The notes under the pieces: generated by a model | Database searches by the model: none | Seen by the model: only the letters and a program-made list of their open reading frames with translations | Told to the model about the DNA's origin: nothing | Program-made: the position numbers and the translations under genes | Assembly (NCBI RefSeq): GCF_029392895.1 | Contig: NZ_CP114200.1 | Coordinates: 3,069,001-3,133,000, forward strand | Direction: 5' to 3' | Origin: Streptomyces sp. 71268 | GTDB lineage: Bacteria > Actinomycetota > Actinomycetes > Streptomycetales > Streptomycetaceae | Length of the DNA: 64,000 nucleotides | Shown here: piece after piece, positions 50,514 through 59,993 of the stretch | How positions within the stretch are numbered: position 1 is the stretch's first letter | How the letters are laid out: each line of letters begins with the position of its first letter

Positions 50514-52010
50514 GTGAGCGCCAACCTTCCCCGCGACGTCGGCACCGCTCGAAAAGGGGATATCCCACCCGCGGCCGTCGTCGTCCTGGCGGCCGGCGAG
50601 GGCACGCGGATGAAGTCGACCACCCCCAAGGTGCTGCACGCGATCTGCGGGCGCTCCCTCATCGGCCACGTCGTCGCCGCCTCCCGCGAACTCACCCCCG
50701 AGCACCTGGTGGTCGTCGTCGGGCACGCCCGCGACCAGGTCCGCGGCCACCTCGCGGAGATCGACCCGGACGTGCGCACCGCCGTGCAGCACGAGCAGAA
50801 CGGCACCGGGCACGCCGTACGGATGGGCCTGGACGAACTGCGGGCCAGCGGCACCGCGCTGGACGGGACCGTGGTCGTCGTCTGCGGCGACACCCCGCTG
50901 CTGACCGGCGCGACGCTGCGCGAACTCGCGCGGACCCACGCCGTCGACGGCAACGCGGTGACCGTGCTCACCGCCGAGGTGCCCGACGCCACCGGCTACG
51001 GCCGCATCGTGCGCGACGCGGCCAGCGGCGCGGTCACGGCCATCGTGGAGCACAAGGACGCCAGCGACAGCGAGCGCGCCATCCGGGAGATCAACTCGGG
51101 CGTCTTCGCGTTCGACGCACAGCTCCTGACCGACGCCCTCGGCAAGGTCCGCACGGACAACAGCCAGGGCGAGGAGTACCTGACCGACGTCCTCGGCATC
51201 CTGCGCGAGGCCGGGCACCGGGTGGGCGCCTCCGTCGCCGCAGACCACCACGAGATCGTCGGCATCAACAACCGCGTCCAGCTCGCCGAGGCCCGCAAGC
51301 TGCTCAACGAGCGGCTGCTGCGCGAGGCGATGCTCAGCGGCGTCACCATCGTGGACCCGGCCAGCACCTGGGTGGACGTCACCGTCACCTTCGAGCCGGA
51401 CGCGCTGGTGCACCCCGGCACCCAGCTCATCGGCGCCACGCACGTGGCCGCGCACGCCGAGGTCGGCCCGCACACCCGCCTCACCAACACCACCGTCGAC
51501 GCCGGCGCCACGGTCAGCAACACCGTCGCCGACGGCGCCCGGATCGGCGCGGGCGCCACCGTCGGCCCGTACGCCTATCTGCGCCCCGGCACGGACCTCG
51601 GCCCGAAGTCCAAGGCCGGCGCGTACGTGGAGATGAAGAACGCCCAGGTCGGCGAGGGTTCCAAGGTGCCACACCTGTCGTACGTCGGCGACGCGACCAT
51701 CGGCGAGTACAGCAACATCGGCGCCGCCAGCGTCTTCGTGAACTACGACGGCGAGAAGAAGCACCACACCACCGTCGGCTCGCACTGCCGTACCGGTTCG
51801 GACAACATGTTTGTGGCTCCTGTCACGATTGGGGACGGGGCTTACACCGCCGCCGGGTCGGTGATCACCAAGAACGTGCCCCCGGGTTCGCTCGCTGTCG
51901 CCCGTGGGCAGCAGCGGAATATCGAGGGTTGGGTGGCTCGAAAGCGCCCAGGAAGCGCCGCCGCGCAGGCCGCTCAGGCCACCGCTCAGGAGCCTGAGAC
52001 CGATCAGTGA
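50514..52010 (+). CDS. glmU: Bifunctional GlmU: glucosamine-1-phosphate acetyltransferase / N-acetylglucosamine-1-phosphate uridyltransferase
   Basis: A 498-residue enzyme making UDP-GlcNAc for cell wall and glycoconjugates. The pyrophosphorylase domain has VVVLAAGEGTRMKST and KVLH (residues about 21-40), QNGTGHAV and VCGDTPLL; the left-handed beta-helix acetyltransferase domain (from about residue 260) has the hexapeptide pattern in GPYAYLRPGTDLG, KVPHLSYVGDATIGEYSNIGA and GSDNMFVAPVTIGDGAYTAAGSVITKNVPPG. The GTG start follows gaaggg. tRNA-Gln lies just upstream and prs 73 bases downstream. The last 30 residues are an Ala/Gln-rich tail. Confidence 0.97.
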   Translation: MSANLPRDVGTARKGDIPPAAVVVLAAGEGTRMKSTTPKVLHAICGRSLIGHVVAASRELTPEHLVVVVGHARDQVRGHLAEIDPDVRTAVQHEQNGTGHAVRMGLDELRASGTALDGTVVVVCGDTPLLTGATLRELARTHAVDGNAVTVLTAEVPDATGYGRIVRDAASGAVTAIVEHKDASDSERAIREINSGVFAFDAQLLTDALGKVRTDNSQGEEYLTDVLGILREAGHRVGASVAADHHEIVGINNRVQLAEARKLLNERLLREAMLSGVTIVDPASTWVDVTVTFEPDALVHPGTQLIGATHVAAHAEVGPHTRLTNTTVDAGATVSNTVADGARIGAGATVGPYAYLRPGTDLGPKSKAGAYVEMKNAQVGEGSKVPHLSYVGDATIGEYSNIGAASVFVNYDGEKKHHTTVGSHCRTGSDNMFVAPVTIGDGAYTAAGSVITKNVPPGSLAVARGQQRNIEGWVARKRPGSAAAQAAQATAQEPETDQ

Positions 52011-52083
52011 GCGTGCGAGGGGTACGCCAAGTGGGGCGTACCGTGGGGAAACGCACGCGAAGTGAAATCCAAGGAGATCTGCT

Positions 52084-53061
52084 GTGACCGGGATCAAGAC
52101 GACCGGCGAGAAGAAGCTGATGCTCTTCTCCGGCCGCGCCCACCCCGAGCTGGCCGAGGAGGTCGCCCAGCAGTTGGGCGTCGGCCTGGTCCCGACCAAG
52201 GCATTCGACTTCGCCAACGGCGAGATCTACGTTCGCTTCCAGGAATCCGCGCGCGGTGCGGACTGCTTCCTGATCCAGAGCCACACGGCTCCGATCAATA
52301 AGTGGATCATGGAACAGCTCATCATGATCGACGCGCTCAAGCGGGCCTCCGCGCGCAGCATCACGGTGATCGTTCCGTTCTACGGCTACGCCCGCCAGGA
52401 CAAGAAGCACCGTGGTCGGGAGCCGATCTCGGCCCGCCTGATCGCCGATCTGCTCAAGTGCTCCGGCGCCGACCGGATTCTCACCGTGGACCTGCACACC
52501 GACCAGATCCAGGGCTTCTTCGACGGCCCGGTGGACCACCTGTTCGCCCTGCCGCTGCTGGCCGACTACGTGGGCGCCAAGGTGGACCGCTCCAAGCTGA
52601 CCGTCGTCTCCCCCGACGCCGGCCGGGTCCGCGTCGCCGACCGCTGGTGCGACCGGCTCGGCGCGCCGCTGGCCATCGTGCACAAGCGGCGCGACCCGGA
52701 CGTCGCCAACCAGGTCACCGTGCACGAGGTCGTCGGTGACGTCCGTGGCCGGGTCTGCGTCCTGGTCGACGACATGATCGACACCGGCGGCACCATCTGC
52801 GCCGCCGCCGAAGCCCTGTTCGCCAACGGTGCCGAGGACGTCATCGTGACGGCCACCCACGGTGTGCTGTCCGGCCCCGCCGCCGACCGCCTGAAGAACT
52901 CGAAGGTCAGCGAGTTTGTCTTTACCAACACCCTGCCCACGCCGAACGAGATCGACCTCGACAAGGTCACCGTCCTGTCCATGGCCCCGACCATCGCGCG
53001 TGCCGTGCGCGAGGTCTTCGAGGACGGCTCCGTCACCAGCCTCTTCGACGAGCAGGCGTGA
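52084..53061 (+). CDS. prs: Ribose-phosphate pyrophosphokinase
   Basis: A 325-residue PRPP synthetase. MLFSGRAHPELAEEVAQQLG, FANGEIYVRFQESARG, VIVPFYGYARQDKKHRGREPISARLIADLL (catalytic flexible loop region), HTDQIQGFF and the PRPP-binding motif VCVLVDDMIDTGGT are conserved. The GTG at 52084 has an aaggagat site (52070-52077). Downstream of glmU in what is likely one operon; a strong terminator follows at 53108-53141. Confidence 0.97.
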   Translation: MTGIKTTGEKKLMLFSGRAHPELAEEVAQQLGVGLVPTKAFDFANGEIYVRFQESARGADCFLIQSHTAPINKWIMEQLIMIDALKRASARSITVIVPFYGYARQDKKHRGREPISARLIADLLKCSGADRILTVDLHTDQIQGFFDGPVDHLFALPLLADYVGAKVDRSKLTVVSPDAGRVRVADRWCDRLGAPLAIVHKRRDPDVANQVTVHEVVGDVRGRVCVLVDDMIDTGGTICAAAEALFANGAEDVIVTATHGVLSGPAADRLKNSKVSEFVFTNTLPTPNEIDLDKVTVLSMAPTIARAVREVFEDGSVTSLFDEQA

Positions 53062-53107
53062 CCTCCCGCCGGGCCGCTTAGCCCGGCGAACCCTCGGGTC
53101 CATCGCG

Positions 53108-53141
53108 AAGGGCCGCTCCCCCAGACCGGGGAGCGGCCCTT
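53108..53141 (+). terminator. Intrinsic terminator after prs
   Basis: A perfect 14-bp stem (53108-53121 pairing 53128-53141) with a 6-base loop and a short T-run (TTT) directly at its 3' end lies 47 bases beyond the prs stop codon. Confidence 0.9.
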
Positions 53142-53295
53142 TCGCGTGTGCGGGCGCGGTGCGTGCGCGTACGGGCCAGGTGGGGCGTACGCGCGGGGTT
53201 ACGCCCATGGGTGGGCGCACGGGGCGACGTGCGGGCCGGCGTACGGGCGGGCTCGCAGCCGGCGGTCAGCGTGCCCCGGCGCGTGGTGGGGCGCC

Positions 53296-54321
53296 TCAGC
53301 GGGCGCCGGCGCGCAGCGCGTCCACCGCGATCCGGGCGGCCGTGCCGATGACCGCGTCGGCGGCCGGCAGGGTGATGGCGGTGCTGGCGGAGCGGGTCAG
53401 GACGGCGACGGCGTACCGGCCCCCGTCGGGGTACTCCACGACGCCCGCCTCGTGGCGCAACGTGGGCAGGGTGCCGGTCTTGCCGGAGACGCGCACGTCG
53501 TCGAAGGGGAAGCCGGAGGCGAGCCGGTGGCTCCACGCCTGGAGGCCGAGGACACGTCGCAGGAGCCTGCCGTGCTCGCCGTCGCACACCTCGTCGCGCC
53601 AGACCGCGGCGAGCAGGGCGGTCAGGTCGCGGGCGGTGCTGTGGTTGGTGTGCGCGGGGTCGAGCACCCGCAGCCTGGCCAGGGTCGCCGGCTCGACCAG
53701 CGCCGCGACCCCGGCCGCGCCCGCGTCGGCGGTCATCGACGCGTACAGGTCGCGCATCGTGTGCACGGCGCGGGTGCTGCGCAGCCCCAGCTCGGCCATG
53801 GCGCGGTTGACGGCGTCCAGGCCGACCCGGTCCCAGAGCACGTCGGCCGCGGTGTTGTCGCTGACGGCGATGGACTGCGCGGCCAGGTCCCGCAGCGAGA
53901 GCCGGGCCGGGTCCAGCATCATCGCGAGCCCGGTGGGCCCCTTCGTACGCTGGTCGGCCGGCACCTCGACCTGTTGGGTGAGGTCGACCCGGCCCCGGGC
54001 CGCCTCCCGGAACACCGTGCTGACCAGGCACAGCTTGTGCACGCTCGCGGTGCTCATCAGCGCGTCGGCGCCGAGCCCCAGCTCCGCGCCGGTGTCGATG
54101 TCCCGGGCGTGCAGCAGCCCGGTCACCCCCGCGTCGGCGAAGGCGTCCCTGATCCGGGCCACGGCCCGCGCCGCCCCGCGGACGGGCGACGCGACGGCCC
54201 CGGCCCCGGGCGCGGGAGAGCCGGCCCCGGGCGCGGCAGAGCTGGGCGCGGGGGTGCCGGGTCGGTCGGCGCCTGGTCGGTCGGCGCCGCGACCGGGGCG
54301 GCCGGGGTCGTGGTCGGTCAC
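53296..54321 (-). CDS. Cytoplasmic class A beta-lactamase-like serine hydrolase (BlaB-like)
   Basis: A 341-residue penicillin-recognising protein. The class A motifs are all present: S93-V-H-K96 (SxxK), S154-D-N156, and K281-T-G283. Unlike secreted beta-lactamases it has no signal peptide; the first 50 residues are an Asp/Pro/Ala/Gly-rich linker. It overlaps the preceding LysR gene by four bases (GTGA 54318-54321) and is surely co-translated with it. In Streptomyces cacaoi the beta-lactamase regulators BlaA (LysR type) and BlaB (cytoplasmic beta-lactamase-like) form such a pair, so a regulatory role is likely. True hydrolytic activity cannot be judged. Confidence 0.85.
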   Translation of the reverse strand: MTDHDPGRPGRGADRPGADRPGTPAPSSAAPGAGSPAPGAGAVASPVRGAARAVARIRDAFADAGVTGLLHARDIDTGAELGLGADALMSTASVHKLCLVSTVFREAARGRVDLTQQVEVPADQRTKGPTGLAMMLDPARLSLRDLAAQSIAVSDNTAADVLWDRVGLDAVNRAMAELGLRSTRAVHTMRDLYASMTADAGAAGVAALVEPATLARLRVLDPAHTNHSTARDLTALLAAVWRDEVCDGEHGRLLRRVLGLQAWSHRLASGFPFDDVRVSGKTGTLPTLRHEAGVVEYPDGGRYAVAVLTRSASTAITLPAADAVIGTAARIAVDALRAGAR

Positions 54322-55550
54322 AGCGGGAACTCCGATGCGGGACGGGGGTACAGCGGCCGGGCGCGAGTCTCCTCCTCGGCGGGCCCGGGCGCGGCCGGGG
54401 GCCCGCCCTGGCCACGGCTCGCGTCCGCGCCCGAGCGGCCCTCCTCGATGGTGTCGGCGCCCGGCTCCGGGCCCGACCCGGGGCCGGCGGCCGGCTCAGG
54501 CGCCGCGCCGGCGCGCGCCCCGGCAGCGGCCTCGGCGTCGGCAGCCTCGGCAGCGAGGATCGCACCGTACGCCTCACCCGCCCCGGAAGCCGAACCGGCG
54601 CCCGCGCCCGGGGTCGGCGGCGGGCCCGCCGTCGGTGGCGGCCCGGGCGGGTGGTCGGGCAGCATGCCGGCACCGGCGCGCAGCGCCTCGTACGCCGCCT
54701 CGGCGAACCGTCGCACCGCGGGGCTGTCCCGGTCCCGGGGCCAGGCCGTGGAGGTGCGCCAGGTCAGCGGCGTGCCGGCGAGCGGGCGCCAGACCGCGCC
54801 GGGCTGGCCGGCGGCGCTGGGCAGCAGGGCGACGGCCGCCCCGGAGAGCACCAGGGCCTGGGCGAAGTCGCCGCCACGGGCCTCGTGCACGGCGGCCGGG
54901 GTGCAGCCGTGCCGGGCGGCGCGGGTCAGCGTCTCGTCGTACAGCGCCGGAGCCGTGGCGCGCGGGAAGAGGACCAGGTCACGGCCGGTGAGGTCGGCGA
55001 GCGGGACGTGGGGCGCGGCGGCCAGCGGATCGTCCGCGCGCAACAGCACGCCGAGCGGCTGGTGCAGCAGCGGCCCGAAGTCCAGCCCCTCGGCCGGGCA
55101 CGGGTGGCGCACGATGCCGGCCTCCAGGGTGCCGACGGCCAGCTCGCGCACCTGCTGGATGGTGGTCAGCTCGCGCAGGTCGAGGGTGCTGCCCGGGGAG
55201 CGGTCCTGGTAGCCGGTGAGCAGCGCGGCGACGGTGGGCCCGCCGAGGTCGGGCGGCACGGCGGCGCGCAGCGTGCCGGCCGCGCCGTCGCGGACCCGGG
55301 CGACGACGGAGTCGAGCCGGTCGGCGGCGGCGAGCAGCGCGTCGGCCTCCGCGCGCACGAGCCGCCCGGCCGGCGTGAGGGACACGCCGCGGCTCCCCCG
55401 GTCGAAGAGGCGCACGCCCAACTCGCGCTCGAGCCGTTGGATGCGCTGCGACAGCGAGGGCTGGGCCAGCCGCAACCGCTCCGCGGCGCGGCCGAAGTGC
55501 TGCTCGTCGGCCACGGTGCGGAAGTAGCGCAGATGCCGCAGCAGGTCCAT
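54318..55550 (-). CDS. LysR-family regulator (BlaA-like) with long C-terminal tail
   Basis: A 410-residue protein. The N-terminal winged helix (MDLLRHLRYFRTVADEQHFGRAAERLRLAQPSLSQRIQRLERELGVRLFDR) is unmistakable LysR, followed by the substrate-binding domain (TLRAAVPPDLGGPTVAALLTGY ... LSGAAVALLPSAA). The normal length is about 300 residues; here about 100 extra Pro/Gly/Ala-rich residues follow, ending in PLYPRPASEFPL. The ATG at 55550 has no clear ribosome binding site but a TATCAT sequence lies 9-14 bases upstream, so the mRNA may be leaderless. Upstream, divergent, is a penicillin-binding protein. Confidence 0.9.
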   Translation of the reverse strand: MDLLRHLRYFRTVADEQHFGRAAERLRLAQPSLSQRIQRLERELGVRLFDRGSRGVSLTPAGRLVRAEADALLAAADRLDSVVARVRDGAAGTLRAAVPPDLGGPTVAALLTGYQDRSPGSTLDLRELTTIQQVRELAVGTLEAGIVRHPCPAEGLDFGPLLHQPLGVLLRADDPLAAAPHVPLADLTGRDLVLFPRATAPALYDETLTRAARHGCTPAAVHEARGGDFAQALVLSGAAVALLPSAAGQPGAVWRPLAGTPLTWRTSTAWPRDRDSPAVRRFAEAAYEALRAGAGMLPDHPPGPPPTAGPPPTPGAGAGSASGAGEAYGAILAAEAADAEAAAGARAGAAPEPAAGPGSGPEPGADTIEEGRSGADASRGQGGPPAAPGPAEEETRARPLYPRPASEFPL

Positions 55551-55561
55551 GAACAGCAATG

Positions 55562-55577
55562 ATAGGCAAATGACTAT
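55562..55577. promoter_or_regulatory. Candidate LysR binding site between regulator and penicillin-binding protein genes
   Basis: ATAG-N8-CTAT (55562-55577) lies 12 bases from the LysR start codon in the divergent region. The shape approximates the T-N11-A inverted repeat recognised by LysR proteins (here spaced by one base more). It probably serves autoregulation. Confidence 0.4.
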
Positions 55578-55689
55578 GGCTTTCCTGGTGATAAGGGTCT
55601 TGGACTGAGGGCCGCTCGTTCTGTTCTGCTGCCGCTGAGGGCGCCGCGCCGGCGGCGCCGGCGCGAGGGGCGACACGAGGGAGGCCGGG

Positions 55690-57333
55690 GTGCGGACGTA
55701 CCGGGCGGGGCGGCGGAGACGACGCGCGGGGGTGGCGACGGCGATCGCCGCCGTACTGGTGGCCGGCGGCGGCACCTGGGCCGTGGCCGAGTGGAACTCC
55801 GGAGACGGGGGCGCGGGCGGCTCGCGGGCGGCGGACCCGCGGGCGCTGCACACCGCGCGGGCCTTCCTCGACCACTGGGCGGCGGGCGACCTGGCGAAGG
55901 CCGCGGCGCTCACCGACGCCCCGGAGCGGGCCGAGACGACGCTGCGGAACTTCACGGCGGGCCTGGACATCGGGCGCCCGTCCTTCGCCACGAAGGAGGC
56001 CAGGGCCGACGGCGACGAGGGGGCCAGCGTCTCCTTCGCCGCCAAGCTGCCGATCAGCGGGCTCGGCACCTGGCAGTACCGCTCGGCGCTGCCGCTGGTC
56101 CGCGCGGACGGGGGCGCGGGCGGCAAGGACACCGGGGACGGCGGGGGCGCGGCCGGCTGGCGGGTGCGCTGGGAACTCGGGCTGGTCCACCCCAAGCTGT
56201 CCGACGAGGCGAAGTTCCGCCTGGTGCGCGAGGACGGGGCGCCCGAGGTGCTCGACCGCGACGGCGGCAAGCTGTCCGGCACCGACCACCCGTCCGTCGC
56301 CCAGGCGCTGGGCATGGGCGGCGGCAAGCCGCGCGGCGCGGTGCAGCTCGTCGACCGCGACACCGACGAGGTACGGGGCACCGAGGCCCGGTTCGGCGGG
56401 CCGACGAACGCGCGCGGGCCGGTCCGTACGACGATCGACCCTGCCGTGCAGCGCGCCGCGGAACGCGCGCTGGAGCGGCACGCGAAGGGCCGCAACGCGG
56501 GCCTGGTGGCGCTGCGCATCGCCGACGGCGAGGTGGTCGCGGTGGCCAACACGCCCGCCGGCGGCTTCAACCGCGCCTTCCTCGGCACGTACGCGCCCGG
56601 CTCGACCATGAAGGTGATCACCTCGGCGGCGCTGCTGAACAAGGGGGTGGTGGCGCCGGACGACGTCGTGGACTGCCCGAAGTACCTGACGGTCGGCAAG
56701 CAGTTCCACAACGTGGAAACGTCCGAGATCCGCGGGGCCACCTTCCGCGAGGACTTCATCCACTCGTGCAACACGGCCTTCGTGAGCCTGCGGGACAAGC
56801 TCGGGGACCGGGAGCTGACGGAGTTCTCGTCCACGTACTTCGGCATCGGCCAGGAGTGGTTCACCGGCGCGCCGTCCTTCGACGGCGAGGTGCCGGTGCC
56901 CGGGGACGAGACAGAGAAGTCGGCCGCGCTGTTCGGGCAGGGCAAGCTGCGGGCGAACCCGCTGGTGATGGCCTCGGCGACGGCCACCGCCGCCTCCGGC
57001 CGGTTCCAGATGCCGCTGCTGGTACGCGAGGGCGGCACCGCGCGCGAGGGTGAGGGCCCGCGCACCGAGGAGCTGCCGTCCGACGTGGTGCGTACGCTGC
57101 GTTCCCTGATGCGGGACACGGTGACCGACGGGACGGCGAAGGTGCTGGCCGACCTGCCCGGCGAGGTCGGCGCCAAGACCGGCACGGCCGAGGTCACCGA
57201 GGAGGGCCCGAACAACGGCTGGCTGGTCGCCTACGACGACGAGATCGCCATCGCCTGCGTGGTGGAGGGCGCCCAGCACGGCTCGGACTCGGCGGGCCCG
57301 GTGATCCGCGACGTGCTGGCGGCGACGGACTAG
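55690..57333 (+). CDS. Penicillin-binding protein (class B, MecA_N-like domain)
   Basis: A 547-residue membrane-anchored transpeptidase. One N-terminal membrane helix (VATAIAAVLVAGGGTWAVA, residues 14-32) is followed by an NTF2-like MecA_N-type domain (ARAFLDHWAAGDLAKAAALTD..., about residues 55-165) and a penicillin-binding core with S305-T-M-K308 (SxxK), S359-C-N361 (SxN) and K496-T-G498. It is divergent from the LysR/beta-lactamase-like pair and may be its target or neighbour in beta-lactam response. The GTG at 55690 follows a gagggagg site. Confidence 0.9.
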   Translation: MRTYRAGRRRRRAGVATAIAAVLVAGGGTWAVAEWNSGDGGAGGSRAADPRALHTARAFLDHWAAGDLAKAAALTDAPERAETTLRNFTAGLDIGRPSFATKEARADGDEGASVSFAAKLPISGLGTWQYRSALPLVRADGGAGGKDTGDGGGAAGWRVRWELGLVHPKLSDEAKFRLVREDGAPEVLDRDGGKLSGTDHPSVAQALGMGGGKPRGAVQLVDRDTDEVRGTEARFGGPTNARGPVRTTIDPAVQRAAERALERHAKGRNAGLVALRIADGEVVAVANTPAGGFNRAFLGTYAPGSTMKVITSAALLNKGVVAPDDVVDCPKYLTVGKQFHNVETSEIRGATFREDFIHSCNTAFVSLRDKLGDRELTEFSSTYFGIGQEWFTGAPSFDGEVPVPGDETEKSAALFGQGKLRANPLVMASATATAASGRFQMPLLVREGGTAREGEGPRTEELPSDVVRTLRSLMRDTVTDGTAKVLADLPGEVGAKTGTAEVTEEGPNNGWLVAYDDEIAIACVVEGAQHGSDSAGPVIRDVLAATD

Positions 57334-57489
57334 GCCACGGGGCCCGGGCCCGGCCGACGGTCTGCGAGGGGCGGGCCCCGGTCGGGCACGGGTTCGGCCG
57401 GGCACGGGTTCGGCCGGGCCCGGCCGATGGACTCCGGGCCCGGAACCGGGATTCGGGGGACCCGGGCCCGGGGTGCGGAATCCGCCGAA

Positions 57490-57518
57490 TTGGTGAGCCG
57501 GGGGCCGCCGGGTAGCAT
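57490..57518 (+). promoter_or_regulatory. Promoter of rplY
   Basis: TTGGTG (57490-57495), a 17-base spacer and TAGCAT (57513-57518) match the streptomycete housekeeping pattern. The leader would be about 120 bases and includes a tcccgtacaggccc stretch before the aggag site. The rest of 57334-57489 contains gggcacgggttcggcc twice and no gene. Confidence 0.65.
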
Positions 57519-57646
57519 GGGTGAGTTGCTCGGCGAGGGAGGCCCTGTCCCGTACAGGCCCATCCGTTATCGACGCGCTCTTCGTAGCAGGTCTGTCGTA
57601 GGCCGAGTAACGGCTTCCAGATCCCTTTTCTACGAGGAGTGCAGCA

Positions 57647-58234
57647 ATGGCTGAGGTCAAGGTTCCCGTACAGCTCCGCACCGAGTTCGGCAAGGGCGCC
57701 GCCCGCCGTCTCCGTCGCACCGAGCAGGTCCCCGGTGTCATCTACGGCCACGGCGCCGACCCGGTGCACGTCTCGCTGCCGGGCCACGAGCTGATGATGG
57801 CGCTCAAGACCCCGAACGTGCTCATCGCGCTCGACCTGAACGGCAAGAAGGAACTGGTCATCCCCAAGGCGGTGCAGCGTGAGGCCATCCGTGGCTTCCT
57901 GGTCCACGTGGACCTGCTGACCGTCAAGAGCGGCGAGAAGGTCACCGTCGAGGTTCCGATCCACACCGAGGGTGACCTCGCGCCGGGCGGCAACCTGCTG
58001 GAGCACGTGCTGAACGCGCTGCCCGTCGAGACCGAGGCCACCCACATCCCGGAGTCGGTCACCGTCTCCATCGAGGGCCTGGACTCCGGCCACTCCGTGC
58101 TGGCCAAGGACATCACCCTGCCCGCCGGCACCACGCTGGCCGTCGACGAGGACGCCGTCGTGCTCCAGGTCGTCGCCGCCCAGGCCGAGGCCCCGGCCGA
58201 GTCCGAGGGTGAGGGCGAGGGCTCCGAGGGCTGA
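57647..58234 (+). CDS. rplY: 50S ribosomal protein L25 / general stress protein Ctc
   Basis: A 195-residue L25-family protein with the N-terminal 5S rRNA-binding domain (RTEFGKGAARRLRRTEQVPGVIYGHG) and the C-terminal TL5/Ctc domain (VTVEVPIHTEGDLAPGGNLLEHVLNALPVETEATHIPESVTVSIEGL). The C-terminus is acidic and Ala/Glu-rich. The ATG at 57647 has a gaggagtgc site. Next gene pth lies 219 bases downstream. Confidence 0.95.
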   Translation: MAEVKVPVQLRTEFGKGAARRLRRTEQVPGVIYGHGADPVHVSLPGHELMMALKTPNVLIALDLNGKKELVIPKAVQREAIRGFLVHVDLLTVKSGEKVTVEVPIHTEGDLAPGGNLLEHVLNALPVETEATHIPESVTVSIEGLDSGHSVLAKDITLPAGTTLAVDEDAVVLQVVAAQAEAPAESEGEGEGSEG

Positions 58235-58453
58235 GCCCAGGAGTCACCCTGACAGCCTCGCGGTTGTCACCCCGCACCACACCGCCGCCGCCGTTCCGCC
58301 CCGCGCCCCGGGTCGGGCCGGCGGCGCGCGGCGTCCGGGGCCCGCGCGGTGGGCGTGCCGCCCGGCCCGCTACGGTTCGCACGCGCCCGCCACCCGCGCG
58401 GCGCCCCGCACCCCAGCCGCCCCACCTCACCCCACGCACCGGAGAGCACGCAG

Positions 58454-59044
58454 ATGAGCGACGCAGACGGCCCCTGGCTCGTGGTGGGCCTGGGCAACCC
58501 GGGCCCCGAGTACGCGGCCAACCGGCACAACGTGGGCTTCATGGTGGCCGACCTGCTCGCGCAGCGCGTCGGCGGCCGGTTCAAGGCGCACAAGGCGCGC
58601 GCTCAGGTCGTGGAGGGACGCATCGGCCCGCCGGGCCCGGCGAACCGCCGCGTGGTGCTGGCCAAGCCGATGTCGTACATGAACCTCTCGGGCGGCCCGA
58701 CGGCCGCGCTCAGCGACTTCTACAAGGTGCCCGCCGCCCGGATCATCGCCGTCCACGACGAGTTGGACATCGACTACGGTGCGCTGCGGCTCAAGTGCGG
58801 CGGCGGCGACAACGGGCACAACGGCCTCAAGTCGCTCACCAAGTCCTTCGGCCCCGACTACTTCCGGGTCCGCTTCGGCATCGGCCGCCCGCCGGGCCGG
58901 ATGGACGTGGCCGCGTTCGTGCTCAAGGACTTCTCGTCCACCGAGCGCAAGGAGCTGGACTACTTCGTGGACCGCGCGGCCGACGCGGTGGAGGCGCTGA
59001 TCCTCGAAGGGTTGGAGCGCGCGCAGAGCGCGTACAACTCGTGA
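58454..59044 (+). CDS. pth: Peptidyl-tRNA hydrolase
   Basis: A 196-residue Pth1. It releases tRNA from dropped-off peptidyl-t[28 protein letters not shown] has the catalytic histidine (His25); [10 protein letters not shown] provides the conserved Asp near 102; [10 protein letters not shown] and NGHNGLKS bind the tRNA/peptide. The ATG at 58454 follows a ggagagcacgcag sequence; the frame is open upstream only as shadow. Gene order rplY-pth is conserved. Confidence 0.97.
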   Translation: MSDADGPWLVVGLGNPGPEYAANRHNVGFMVADLLAQRVGGRFKAHKARAQVVEGRIGPPGPANRRVVLAKPMSYMNLSGGPTAALSDFYKVPAARIIAVHDELDIDYGALRLKCGGGDNGHNGLKSLTKSFGPDYFRVRFGIGRPPGRMDVAAFVLKDFSSTERKELDYFVDRAADAVEALILEGLERAQSAYNS

Positions 59045-59201
59045 CGTAGCGCCGGCCACCACCACCCGCCGGCCCGACGCACGCCCGTGACCTCGGGCCG
59101 AGCCCACCGGGCGGGGGCATAGCGGACATGTGGCCACCGTTGCTACCGACACGTAACCCGCGCCTTGACGCGGCCGGCCCCAAGGCCCAAGGATCGCCGC
59201 C

Positions 59202-59900
59202 ATGGTGCCGACCGGAACGAACTCCGAGCGCACGGCGCACGGTGCGACCCCCGCTCCCGCCCCCGCCGCCGCGACGGGCCGCATCCCCGCCCAACGGGTC
59301 GCGCCCACCGCCGAGACCGGCCCCGCTCGCGGCTCCGCTCCCGCGCCCGACCCCGGGCACGCGCCGGGGCACGCGCCGGCCGCACCCGCCCCGCCACCGC
59401 GCCGTGCCGCACGCCGCGGCCGGTTGCGCCGGGCCGGCGAGAGCGCGTACGGGCTGCTGCTGCTCGGCCGCCACGTGGTGATGGCGCTGGTCGTGCTGGT
59501 GGTGCTCGCGGCCGGGGTGTGGACGTCGTGGGGCACGGCCCAGCACGCGATGCTCACCAAGGGCAAGGAGCGCGGCACGCTCACGGTCGCCGCCTGCCAC
59601 GACGACTGGTGCACGGGCCCCTTCACGGCGGGCGCCGCGGGCGCGGACCACCCGAGGGTACGCATCGACGCCACCGTCACCGACGGCAGGGGCCAGCGCG
59701 TCCCGGTCGTCCTCAAACCCGGCACCCACGACGCGGTCCGCACCGGCCTCCCCGGCCTCCTCTACGCCTGGGTCCCCCTGGGTGGCGCCCTCCTCCTCGC
59801 CTCCGTCCTCCTCGCCGGCGCCCTCCGCCTCCACCGCCCGGCCTGGGCACTGGGGCTGGCGGGGGTGGGGGTGTTGGGGGCGGCGTTCGTGGTGTTGTGA
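59202..59900 (+). CDS. Membrane protein of unknown function
   Basis: A 232-residue protein. A Pro/Ala-rich cytoplasmic N-terminus (about 1-72) leads to a first membrane helix (VVMALVVLVVLAAGVWTS). A compact extracytoplasmic part follows, with two cysteines (VAACHDDWCTGPF), then two more helices (LYAWVPLGGALLLASVLLAGAL, WALGLAGVGVLGAAFVVL). Proteins of this design commonly follow pth in streptomycetes; no function is known to me. An aggatcg site precedes the ATG. Confidence 0.75.
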   Translation: MVPTGTNSERTAHGATPAPAPAAATGRIPAQRVAPTAETGPARGSAPAPDPGHAPGHAPAAPAPPPRRAARRGRLRRAGESAYGLLLLGRHVVMALVVLVVLAAGVWTSWGTAQHAMLTKGKERGTLTVAACHDDWCTGPFTAGAAGADHPRVRIDATVTDGRGQRVPVVLKPGTHDAVRTGLPGLLYAWVPLGGALLLASVLLAGALRLHRPAWALGLAGVGVLGAAFVVL

Positions 59901-59993
59901 GGGTGGGGCGGGCCGCGGAGAGGTCACGTCCGCACCGCCCATGAATGGCGGAATAGCCGCACAACCCCTCCCGGGCGGTGCCATAGTCCCGGC

